Assembly: GCA_012729765.1 (NCBI GenBank)
Contig: JAAYCM010000119.1
Location: 62,001 to 126,000, forward strand
Direction: 5' to 3'
DNA: 64,000 bases
DNA from: Chloroflexota bacterium
GTDB taxonomy: Bacteria > Chloroflexota > Anaerolineae > Aggregatilineales > Aggregatilineaceae
A program made the position numbers and the translations under genes. Below, piece after piece: positions 7,637 through 15,205 of the stretch (positions are counted from its first letter, which is position 1; every line of letters starts with the position of its first letter). A model generated the notes under the pieces. The model was not told the origin of the DNA, made no database searches, and saw nothing but the letters and a program-made list of their open reading frames with translations.

Positions 7637-8698
7637 TTACTCTGCTTCCGCGTCCGTGCCGTTCTCGCTCTGCGGGACCGGAGTCGGGCTGCTGGCGGTC
7701 GAGCCGGTGCTCACATCCACGCCGGACTGCGCGATCAGTGACTCCATGTCAAACAGGAACGGGCTGTTTGAGGGGATGACCAGCAGCCGGACGTTGTCGC
7801 CCAGCTCCTCAATGTAGCGCCACTGGAGCAGCATCGGGTTCTGCGAAAGCTGCGCGTTAATCAGCTCCATTGCGGCGGCTTCACCTTCGGCGCGGATACG
7901 TGAAGCATCCGCCTCACCACGCGCCAGGGCGCGGGCCTGCTCGGCTTCCTGTTCACGCTGCTGGACGCGGAACTGCGCTTCCTGGGCCTGCTGCTGTGCG
8001 ACCTGCTTCTGCTCGATCGAGGCCACGTATTCCGGCGAGAAGGCGATATTGCGGATCAGCACGTTGCTGACTTCAAGCCCTTCCGGCTCCATCAGCTCGC
8101 GAATCCCGTTCTCAACTGCCCCCTCCAGCTCCTCATGCTCCGCGCCATAAATCTGCTCGACGCGGAACTGGGTCAGGGCAGCGCGGACCTGGTTACGCAG
8201 CGCCGGGCGGACCAGGCCATCTTCGTAACGCTCCTGCCAGCGCTCGCGCACCCGGTTAGCGTTCGCCGGGTTGATGCGATAGATGACGGTTACGTCGATG
8301 CGCACCTGCTGGCCGTCCTGGGTGAGCGCGACGACGGGATCGTCAACCCGTGCACTGGTGTCGCCGACGCCGCCCATCGTATATTCCTGCTGCGCCGTCG
8401 AATAGATCGTGACTTCCTGGATGCCCGGAATAATCACATGGATGCCGGGGCCAAGCGGCGTTTCAGCCAGGTCACCGCTGAGCACGTTGAAGACGACGCC
8501 GACTTCGCTGGGCTGGATTTCGACCAGTCCTGCGCTCAGGATGAAGAAGACGACCGCGATAATGACGCCGACTGCCGTCAGCAGTGCGCCGCTGCGTGCT
8601 GGCTGGTTGCGCCCGATGGCCTGGACGATCATAAACACGCCGAACCCGGCAATCGCCAGGCCGGCCAGCGCCAGAACGCTCAAAATAAGGTTAATCAT
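7637..8698 (-). CDS. Band 7/SPFH (stomatin/prohibitin-like) membrane protein
   Basis: 353 residues from the ATG at 8698, chosen because GGAGAGGG lies just upstream; the longer ORF from 8785 has no RBS. Two hydrophobic segments at the N-terminus anchor it. A prohibitin-like SPFH domain follows (L-V-E-I-Q-P-S-E-V-G-V-V-F-N-V, G-I-H-V-I-I-P, V-T-V-I-Y-R-I), then a helical segment rich in Q/A/R/E (residues ~230-275), the usual oligomerising flotillin/prohibitin coiled coil. The tail is Ser/Thr/Pro rich. These proteins scaffold membrane microdomains and often regulate AAA+ proteases such as FtsH. No NfeD-type partner is adjacent. Confidence 0.9.
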   Translation of the reverse strand: MINLILSVLALAGLAIAGFGVFMIVQAIGRNQPARSGALLTAVGVIIAVVFFILSAGLVEIQPSEVGVVFNVLSGDLAETPLGPGIHVIIPGIQEVTIYSTAQQEYTMGGVGDTSARVDDPVVALTQDGQQVRIDVTVIYRINPANANRVRERWQERYEDGLVRPALRNQVRAALTQFRVEQIYGAEHEELEGAVENGIRELMEPEGLEVSNVLIRNIAFSPEYVASIEQKQVAQQQAQEAQFRVQQREQEAEQARALARGEADASRIRAEGEAAAMELINAQLSQNPMLLQWRYIEELGDNVRLLVIPSNSPFLFDMESLIAQSGVDVSTGSTASSPTPVPQSENGTDAEAE

Positions 8699-8790
8699 TC
8701 GGATACCCTCTCCTCTTTTGGGCCAGATTGTCCAAACGCATATGGCTATGCGTTGCGGTTCAAGACGAGCATTGGGGAGATACACCTACG

Positions 8791-8796
8791 ATTATA
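8791..8796 (-). promoter_or_regulatory. -10 element for the band-7 gene
   Basis: Minus strand TATAAT about 90 bases before the band-7 ATG. No convincing -35 box at 16-18 bases. Confidence 0.35.
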
Positions 8797-8858
8797 GCAG
8801 GTCAGGATGGGGCGAAACTGATATTTGGCTGACACTGGGCCCACTTGCGGCAAACTTC

Positions 8859-8887
8859 TTGACAGCCGCACCGTTTCGCTTTAACGT
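8859..8887 (+). promoter_or_regulatory. Promoter for the Lgt-like/nitrilase/nucleotidyltransferase operon
   Basis: Perfect TTGACA, 17 bases, TAACGT, ending about 55 bases before the Lgt-like start. Confidence 0.6.
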
Positions 8888-8942
8888 CTGCTAGTATCTT
8901 ACCGAATCGGGCTGCTCACGCTATAAGAATTACGCATAAACC

Positions 8943-9806
8943 TTGAATCCAGTTGTGATCGAACTCGGCCCCGTCACACTGCGGGAATATAACGCCTGGC
9001 TGATCGCCGGTGTGCTGCTGGCGCTGATCATCATCGCCTGGCACGCGGCCCGTGTCGGGCCACAGGCCGTCACGCGCTGGCTGGATGCCGGGATCGCGGC
9101 AGTGGTGGGCGGCGTGATCGGCGGGCGGCTGCTATATGCCGCGCTGGAATGGGACACGTTCGAGCAGCCCGGCGAGATCGCGCGGTTGTCGTTGGGCGGG
9201 ATGGACTGGCACGGTGCGCTGCTTGGTGGGCTGCTGGCTGCGCTGGCGGTCACGCGCGGGCGGGGTGTGCCGTTCCGGCCCTGGACCGACGCGGCGGCGC
9301 TGGCCTGGCCGGTCGGCGTGAGCGCGGCGTGGCTGGCGTGCCGGCGGGCGGGCTGCGGCTATGGCTACGAAGTGCGGACTCTGGCCGACTGGCCCGGCTG
9401 GCTGGTCGAAGAGCTGCCGGATGTCTACGGGCTGATCGCGCCGCGCCTGGACGTGCAGCTTGGCGGCGCGCTGTGGGGGCTGGTGCTGCTTGTGCTGGCG
9501 GCGGTGCTCACCTGGCGCGGCTGGCTGCCTGGCCTGCGCCTGTGGCTGATCCTGGCGCTGAGTGGGCTGGGCTTCTCGCTGTTGGGCTTTTTCCGCGCCG
9601 ATCCGGCCCAGATCATCGCCGGGCGGCGCGTCGATCAACTGCTGGATTTGCTGGTGCTGCTGTTGAGCACGCTGGCCGGGGGCGCAATCTGGCTGGCGCA
9701 GCGCCGCAGAACAGACCGTGCGTATACGCAGAAAGGCGAGACTGCCGATGAATCTGAAGCTGGGCCTGGCCCAGATCGCGCCGAAACTGGGCGATCTGCG
9801 AGCTAA
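8943..9806 (+). CDS. Divergent prolipoprotein diacylglyceryl transferase (Lgt)-like membrane protein
   Basis: 287 residues with about seven hydrophobic segments. The Lgt family is visible from I-E-L-G-P-V-T-L-R-E-Y-N-A-W-L at the start, G-G-R-L-L-Y in the second helix region and G-G-M-D-W-H-G-A-L-L-G-G, the equivalent of the conserved GG-x-S-F-H-G-G-L. However, the Lgt signature around the catalytic Arg and the N-x-E motif is not seen; that region reads L-A-C-R-R-A-G-C-G-Y. It may be a specialised paralogue rather than the main enzyme. Start is TTG at 8943 or GTG at 8955. The charged tail overlaps the next gene by 59 bases. Confidence 0.75.
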   Translation: MNPVVIELGPVTLREYNAWLIAGVLLALIIIAWHAARVGPQAVTRWLDAGIAAVVGGVIGGRLLYAALEWDTFEQPGEIARLSLGGMDWHGALLGGLLAALAVTRGRGVPFRPWTDAAALAWPVGVSAAWLACRRAGCGYGYEVRTLADWPGWLVEELPDVYGLIAPRLDVQLGGALWGLVLLVLAAVLTWRGWLPGLRLWLILALSGLGFSLLGFFRADPAQIIAGRRVDQLLDLLVLLLSTLAGGAIWLAQRRRTDRAYTQKGETADESEAGPGPDRAETGRSAS

Positions 9807-10620
9807 TGTCGAAAAGCACCTGGGCCTGATCGAGCAGGCGGCGGCGCAGGGCGTCGAGCTGCTGCTCTTCCCGGAATTGTCGCTGACCGGCTATAACCTG
9901 CAAGACCTGGTCTACGAGGTGGCGGCCCACGCCTCACCCGACGATCCGACCTTCGCGCCGCTGCTTGACGCCAGCCGCGCGCACGGGATGGATATCACGG
10001 TTGGGTTTGTGGAAGAGGATGCGCGCCATCGTTTTTTCATCGCGCAGGCCTATCTCAGTCGGGGCGAAATCGTCCACGTGCACCACAAGGTCTATCTGCC
10101 GACCTATACCCTGTTTGACGAGGGGCGCTACTTCGCCTGGGGCGACACGGTGCGCGCCTTCGAGACGCGCTTCGGGCGGGTGGGGATGCTGATCTGCGAG
10201 GACTTCTGGCACGCCTCGCCGCCCTACCTGCTGTGGCTCGACGGGGCGGAGCTGCTGCTGCTGACCAGCGCCAGCCCCGGACGCGGCCTCGATGCTGGCG
10301 ACCGGCTGGACAGTGCGCGCTGGGTCGAGCTGGTCAACCGCGCCTACGCCAGCCTGTTCACCGATTTCGTGGTGCACTGCAACCGGGTCGGCTTCGAGGG
10401 CGGGCTGAACTTCTGGGGCGGGAGCACGATCACCGATCCGAACGGCGAGTGTCTGGCGCAGGGGCCGTACTTCGAAGAGGCGCTGGTGGTACAGACTATC
10501 GACCTGAACCAGCTTCACCGCACGCGCAGCCGACTGCCCCTGCTGCGCGACGAGCGTACCGGCCTGTTGGGGCGTGAGCTGGCGCGTATTCTGAGCGAAC
10601 ATCCCGATGGCAGCCGCTAA
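9748..10620 (+). CDS. Carbon-nitrogen hydrolase (nitrilase superfamily), NAD-synthase-amidase-like
   Basis: 290 residues from the ATG at 9748 (M-N-L-K-L-G-L-A-Q-I-A-P); the upstream in-frame GTG at 9718 would lie deeper inside the Lgt-like gene. The Glu-Lys-Cys triad is visible: Glu in F-P-E-L-S-L-T-G-Y, Lys in H-H-K-V-Y-L-P-T-Y, Cys in M-L-I-C-E-D-F-W-H. These motifs, with D-E-G-R-Y-F, are closest to the glutamine-amidase half of NAD+ synthetases, but no synthetase half follows, so this is a free-standing amidohydrolase. Substrate unknown. Confidence 0.88.
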   Translation: MNLKLGLAQIAPKLGDLRANVEKHLGLIEQAAAQGVELLLFPELSLTGYNLQDLVYEVAAHASPDDPTFAPLLDASRAHGMDITVGFVEEDARHRFFIAQAYLSRGEIVHVHHKVYLPTYTLFDEGRYFAWGDTVRAFETRFGRVGMLICEDFWHASPPYLLWLDGAELLLLTSASPGRGLDAGDRLDSARWVELVNRAYASLFTDFVVHCNRVGFEGGLNFWGGSTITDPNGECLAQGPYFEEALVVQTIDLNQLHRTRSRLPLLRDERTGLLGRELARILSEHPDGSR

Positions 10621-11464
10621 CGATCCGGTCGTGCTGCCGGAGTCGGTGCGGCAGATCGTCGGGCGGCTGGCGGAACTGCCCGCCGTGAGCGCGATTGCCC
10701 TGGCCGGATCGCAGACCGGCGGGGTAGCCGATCCGCTCTCCGATTTCGACGTATACATCTACCACGACGGCCCGGTCCCGATCGCGCCACGCCGGGCGCT
10801 CGCCCGCGACTTTGCCGACGACACCGCCGCGATTGAGATCGACAACCGCTTCTGGGGGCCGGGCGACGAGTGGATCGACCGGGAGTCGGGCCACAAAATC
10901 GACCTGATCTACTTCCCCGCCGACTGGATGGAAGATCAGGTGCGGTGCGTGCTGATCCGGCACGAGGCGTCGGTCGGCTATTCGACCTGTTTCTGGGCCA
11001 CCGTGCGGCGCTCGCAGCCGTTATTCGACCGCGAGGGGTGGCTCGCGCGGCTGCAAGCGCTGGCCGATCAGCCCTACCCGGAAGCGCTGCGGCACGCGAT
11101 CCTGGCGATGAACTATCCGATCCTGCGCGCCAACCACGCCGCCTATACTCACCAGATCGAGTGGGCCATCGCCCGGCGCGATCGCGTGAGCCTCAACCAC
11201 CGCATCGCGGGACTGCTCGCCAGCTACTTCGATATCCTGTTCGCCGTCAACCGCGTGCCGCATCCCGGCGAGAAGCGGCTGATCCAGCAGGTGCAACAAT
11301 TGTGCCCCGCGCTGCCCGACCGGCTGCCCGAACAGGTCGAGGCGGTGCTGGTCAGCGTTGCGTCGCCCTGGGACGCCCCGGCCAGCCTCGCGGCGATTCA
11401 CGCGCTGCTCGACAGTCTGGATGCGTTTCTGGCGGCTGAAGGGCTGGGCGGTGCGACCGTCTAG
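10607..11464 (+). CDS. Nucleotidyltransferase-fold protein (DUF4037-like)
   Basis: 285 residues. The pol-beta-type nucleotidyltransferase signature is present near residue 34: A-G-S-Q-T-G-G-V-A-D-P-L-S-D-F-D-V-Y, giving the G-S and D-x-D of the metal site. A third acidic position appears in H-K-I-D-L-I-Y. The rest is alpha-helical, as in aminoglycoside adenylyltransferase/DUF4037 proteins. It overlaps the nitrilase gene by 14 bases, so expression is linked. Target (small molecule, tRNA or protein) unknown. Confidence 0.8.
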   Translation: MAAANDPVVLPESVRQIVGRLAELPAVSAIALAGSQTGGVADPLSDFDVYIYHDGPVPIAPRRALARDFADDTAAIEIDNRFWGPGDEWIDRESGHKIDLIYFPADWMEDQVRCVLIRHEASVGYSTCFWATVRRSQPLFDREGWLARLQALADQPYPEALRHAILAMNYPILRANHAAYTHQIEWAIARRDRVSLNHRIAGLLASYFDILFAVNRVPHPGEKRLIQQVQQLCPALPDRLPEQVEAVLVSVASPWDAPASLAAIHALLDSLDAFLAAEGLGGATV

Positions 11465-11506
11465 AGCGTGTAATCCACTTTGGAGTGCTGAACAAGGCAA
11501 ACAACA

Positions 11507-11622
11507 CTGCCCCCATCCTAAATCCTTCCCCCAAAATGAGGGAAGGACTTGAAAAACGCCACCGTGCTCCCCTGCCCTCCGTGAAGCGTGGGGGAAGGGG
11601 CCGGGGGATGGGGGGTAAAAGG
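11507..11622 (+). repeat. Dispersed intergenic repeat, copy A (about 115 bp, palindromic parts)
   Basis: A G/C-run-rich element with nested inverted repeats, for example TCCTTCCC and GGGAAGGA at 11523-11548. Its reverse complement matches 63109-63221 along most of its length, including shared blocks CCCCATCCTAAATCC, GGAAGGACTTG and GGGGGAAGGGGCCGGGGGAT. It lies between convergent genes. Confidence 0.75.
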
Positions 11623-11634
11623 GTATACCAGCCG

Positions 11635-12510
11635 CTAACCGGTGTGCGCTTCTTCCGGGGGCGGGGCGGGCCTGCACAGCGCACGAATCGTGTCGAGATG
11701 GCGCTCGGCTTCCAGAATCCCGGCCTGGCGCGGCCCGTCGATGTCCTTGAAATCGAGCGTGCTGTAGCCCTCGATCGACGGGCACAGCAGCACGTCCGGC
11801 GTGTGAGCTTGCAGACGCGCCTGGTGCAGGTGCCACGTCATGACGCGCGTCGAGCGCCAGAGCGAGGCGATCATGCTCGGCGGCTTGTCGTCGTTGGCCG
11901 CCAATATCCCGAACGGAAGCTGTAAGCCCATGATCGCGCTGATCGGGTCGGACCAGGGATTTTGCTGGTCGAGCGCCGGGTAGACGTCCACTGCGATCAC
12001 GCGCTCCGCCCCGCGCTCGAAGGCCAGGTGCGTGCACAGGCTGTCGATCACGCCGCCGTCGGCAAGCTGCATCCCGTCCCACTCGATGGGCGGGAACACC
12101 GCCGGGACCGCGCTGGTCGCCAGCAGGGCCGGGATCAGCGGCCCGTGATCGAGATGCACCTCGCGCCCCTCGACCATATCGACCGCCGTCACCACCAGCG
12201 GGGTATGCAGATCGTCGAAGGTGACGCCCTCTAGCTCGCTCGCCAGCCAGTCGTGGATCGTGCGCTGGCGCGCGCGGGCGCTGAACGGGTTGAGTCCGAA
12301 CAGGTTGTTGCCTTGCAGGTGCCCCAGCCGCTCGCTCATGCTCTGCGCATCCAGGCCGAGCGCCAGCATTGCGCCGATGATGCCGCCCATGCTGGTCCCG
12401 ATGATCAGATCGATGGGGACCTGCTCGCGCAGCAGGACTTCGATCACGCCGATATGTGCGATTCCCCGGCTGCCCCCCCCGCCTAGCACGAGTGCAACCT
12501 TTGGACGCAT
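11635..12510 (-). CDS. Patatin-like phospholipase
   Basis: 291 residues. All patatin hallmarks are visible: glycine-rich oxyanion loop G-G-G-G-S-R-G near residue 10, nucleophile elbow G-T-S-M-G (Ser40) and catalytic Asp in L-A-D-G-G (Asp151), a Ser-Asp dyad. Length and layout match the short bacterial RssA/YchK-type lipases, cytosolic and without signal peptide. Its ATG overlaps the stop of the upstream gene (TAATG), so it is coupled to the hydrolase/acyl-CoA synthetase fusion. Together they could release and re-activate fatty acids from membrane lipid (inference). Confidence 0.9.
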   Translation of the reverse strand: MRPKVALVLGGGGSRGIAHIGVIEVLLREQVPIDLIIGTSMGGIIGAMLALGLDAQSMSERLGHLQGNNLFGLNPFSARARQRTIHDWLASELEGVTFDDLHTPLVVTAVDMVEGREVHLDHGPLIPALLATSAVPAVFPPIEWDGMQLADGGVIDSLCTHLAFERGAERVIAVDVYPALDQQNPWSDPISAIMGLQLPFGILAANDDKPPSMIASLWRSTRVMTWHLHQARLQAHTPDVLLCPSIEGYSTLDFKDIDGPRQAGILEAERHLDTIRALCRPAPPPEEAHTG

Positions 12511-15032
12511 TACTTCCTCTCCTGTGCTGCGGACTCCGGCTCGATCAGCAGCCGGCGCAGCACCTTGCCGACGAATGATTTGGGCAGCTCGTGGCGGAAC
12601 TCGATCTCCCAGGGGACCTCATATTCTTCGAGGCGGTGGCGGCAGAGCGCGAGCAGCTCGTCGATGGAGAGGTTGGTATCGGGGCGCGGCACGACAAACG
12701 CCTTGACGCGCTGGCTGTTTCCATTGGCGCTGGGCACGCCCACAACGGCGGCTTCCAGCACTTTGCTGTTTTCGTAGAGCACCTCTTCCACGTCGCGCGG
12801 ATACACGCTGTAATCCCCCGCCAGGATCGTGTCCCGCTTACGCCCGATGATCTGAAAATAACCATCCGTATCCATAATAGCCACATCGCCGGTATACAGC
12901 CAACCTCCGGCCAGGGACGACTCGAACTCGTCGGCGTGGGTGCCCCAATAGCCCGGCATGACCTGTGGCCCACGCACCGCCAGCTCCCCGATCTCGCCCG
13001 GCGGCAGGTCCGCCCCGGTTGCCAGATCGACGATCTTGGCATCGGTGTTGGGCAGGGGGATGCCAATCGAGCCGACCTTACGCATCCCGTAGAGCGGGTT
13101 GGCGTGGGTCACGGGCGAGGCTTCGCTGAGGCCATAGCCTTCGACCAGCCGCCCGCGCGTCAGCTTCTCGAACTCTTCCTGCACCTCGACCGGCAGCGGG
13201 GCCGCGCCGCTGATGCAGGCTTTGATCGAGGACAGGCCGTAGGCGCGCAGGCCGGGCACGTGGTTGATCGCGGTGTACATCGACGGCACGCCGGGGAAGA
13301 TCGTCGGGCGGTACTTCTTGATGTGCTTGAGCACCTGGTCCAGCTCGAAGACGGGCAGCAGGATCATGGTCGCGCCCAGCGCGATCGGGACGTTCATCGC
13401 GCCGGTCATGCCATAGCTGTGCAGCAGCGGCAGCACGCTGAGGAAAGTCTCGCGGCCATAGTTGAGATCGGGAATCCAGTGGCGAACCTGGAGCGCGTTG
13501 GCGACCAGGTTGGCGTGGCTCAGGCGCACGCCGCGCGGCTGATCGAGTGTGCCGCTGGTGTAGACCACCGCCGCCAGGCTGGAATGTGTCACTTCGACGT
13601 CCAGCTCGTCGGTGGGCTGGCCGCGCATCAGGTCGGCCATCAGCAGGCCGGGCCGCGTCTCCCCGGCGTGTCCCTGGCTGGTTTCGGCGGCGAGGCCCCA
13701 GCGCTCGGTAAGCTGCTTGTAGATACTGCGCGAGACGGCCTGGCGCAGATCGGCCAGCACCACCGCCTGCACGCCGGTCTGCTCCCGGATGGCGTGCGCC
13801 AGCCCGTCGAATGCGCGCAGCGTGACGACGATCTTGCTGTCCGTCTCCTGAATCTGGCGGATGATCCCGGCGGCGTTGGCGTCGGGGTTGGGCAGCACGA
13901 CCACGCCGCCCAGCTTGAGCACGGCGTAATACGCGATCACCATCTGCGGCACGTTGGGCAGCACCAGCAGCACCCGGTCGCCGGGCTGCACGCCCAGATC
14001 GCGCAGCGCGTGGGCAAACTGGTTGGCCTGCGCGTTCAGCTCCCGATAGCTGGTTCGCGCGCCATAGAAGATGATCGCGGCCCGTTTGGGCACCCACTCG
14101 GCGGCGCTTTCGAGAAATTTGTGAAGCGGCTGGCGTGGGATCGGGATGGTGTAGGGCGTGTCCTGGCTGTAGTTGAGCAGCCAGGGGCGGCGCTCGATCA
14201 GTGTGGTGCGGCGGCTGTGATCGCGCCAGGTCAGGCGGCTGTCGCCGGTGATGAAGCGCCCGATCGCGCGATTCACGGCCTGGTGGCGCTCGATCTGGAC
14301 CTTGTGCTTGGCCGAGCCAACGTCGTAAATCTCGGCGTTGGGGACCATCTTGCCCACGTCCTCAAAAACGCTGCGCGGGAAGTAATTGTCCTGCTCGCCG
14401 GTGATGATCAGCGTTGGCGTGGTCAGGTTGCGCAGCAGATTCCAGCCGCGCCACTTACGCATATTGTTGAGCATCATCCGGCGCATGACGTGAATATCGG
14501 CGTTCCAGCGCGGGCGATAATCCCACACCGCGCGGTAGAAGGCCGAGGGAATGCGGTAGGCCCACGCGACCGAAGTCGGCAGCGGATATTCGCCCGCCGT
14601 CGCGATCAACACCAGCTTCTCGACGCGCTCCGGTCGGGCGTTGGCATATTCGACACAGATCGAGCCGCCGAACGAGTGCCCGACCAGGATGAAATGGTCG
14701 GGCAGCTCCAGCTTGTCCACGATCGCATCGAGATCGGCCAGCAGCTCGTTCATGGTGTAATCGGAATAGGGCGCGTCGCTCTGGCCATGCCCGCGCAGGT
14801 CCGGCACGACGACGCGATACTCGCGCGCGAAATGGTTGGCCTGATACTCCCACGTTTCGGCGCAGCCCGCGTAGCCGTGCACGAACACGATGGTCTGATG
14901 GACCTCTTCGGGCCACAGATCGACCACGCTGAGCGCCGCGCCGGGATAGCCGGGGATGGGAACCGGGACGCGGTAGAGGTTGAAGTCAAGCCGGATAGCC
15001 CGCTCTTTGAGGCCGCGCAGTTTTCGTTTCAT
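12510..15032 (-). CDS. Fusion: alpha/beta hydrolase + acyl-CoA synthetase (AMP-binding)
   Basis: 840 residues in one frame. Residues ~25-265 are an alpha/beta hydrolase: oxyanion H-G-Y, nucleophile G-H-S-F-G-G (Ser120), acidic residue likely Asp215 in G-E-Q-D-N, and a candidate His243. After a ~35-residue linker, residues ~300-835 are an ANL-family adenylating enzyme: G-Y-G-L-S-E-A-S-P, Y-T-G-D-V, G-R-K-R-D-T-I and the C-terminal lysine in F-V-G-K-V-L-R-R (Lys823). The phosphate loop is odd: Y-T-S-G-T-L-D-Q-P-R-G (491-501) instead of T-S-G-T-T-G-x-P-K-G. A fused hydrolase and acyl activator could release an acyl chain and activate it in one polypeptide. Domain calls are firm; pathway is inferred. 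Confidence 0.9.
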   Translation of the reverse strand: MKRKLRGLKERAIRLDFNLYRVPVPIPGYPGAALSVVDLWPEEVHQTIVFVHGYAGCAETWEYQANHFAREYRVVVPDLRGHGQSDAPYSDYTMNELLADLDAIVDKLELPDHFILVGHSFGGSICVEYANARPERVEKLVLIATAGEYPLPTSVAWAYRIPSAFYRAVWDYRPRWNADIHVMRRMMLNNMRKWRGWNLLRNLTTPTLIITGEQDNYFPRSVFEDVGKMVPNAEIYDVGSAKHKVQIERHQAVNRAIGRFITGDSRLTWRDHSRRTTLIERRPWLLNYSQDTPYTIPIPRQPLHKFLESAAEWVPKRAAIIFYGARTSYRELNAQANQFAHALRDLGVQPGDRVLLVLPNVPQMVIAYYAVLKLGGVVVLPNPDANAAGIIRQIQETDSKIVVTLRAFDGLAHAIREQTGVQAVVLADLRQAVSRSIYKQLTERWGLAAETSQGHAGETRPGLLMADLMRGQPTDELDVEVTHSSLAAVVYTSGTLDQPRGVRLSHANLVANALQVRHWIPDLNYGRETFLSVLPLLHSYGMTGAMNVPIALGATMILLPVFELDQVLKHIKKYRPTIFPGVPSMYTAINHVPGLRAYGLSSIKACISGAAPLPVEVQEEFEKLTRGRLVEGYGLSEASPVTHANPLYGMRKVGSIGIPLPNTDAKIVDLATGADLPPGEIGELAVRGPQVMPGYWGTHADEFESSLAGGWLYTGDVAIMDTDGYFQIIGRKRDTILAGDYSVYPRDVEEVLYENSKVLEAAVVGVPSANGNSQRVKAFVVPRPDTNLSIDELLALCRHRLEEYEVPWEIEFRHELPKSFVGKVLRRLLIEPESAAQERK

Positions 15033-15158
15033 GATGCTGCCCTCTTCCGTGTCGGGTGCCAGGGGGCGAGTGCTTCAAACCGAGCAGCGCCTTGCTTTCA
15101 TTGTACCAGCAGCATCCGTTGGGGCCACCCATATAACGAGGGGAAGCAGGAATCAAAA

Positions 15159-15186
15159 GCGGGCAGCCGGTGTGATGACTGCCCGC
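15159..15186 (-). terminator. Rho-independent terminator of the P-type ATPase gene
   Basis: GCGGGCAG/CTGCCCGC perfect 8-bp stem with a 12-base loop. On the minus strand it is followed by TTTTGATT, about 20 bases after the ATPase stop. Confidence 0.7.
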
Positions 15187-15205
15187 GTGATGAGTCGAGC
15201 CTGAC

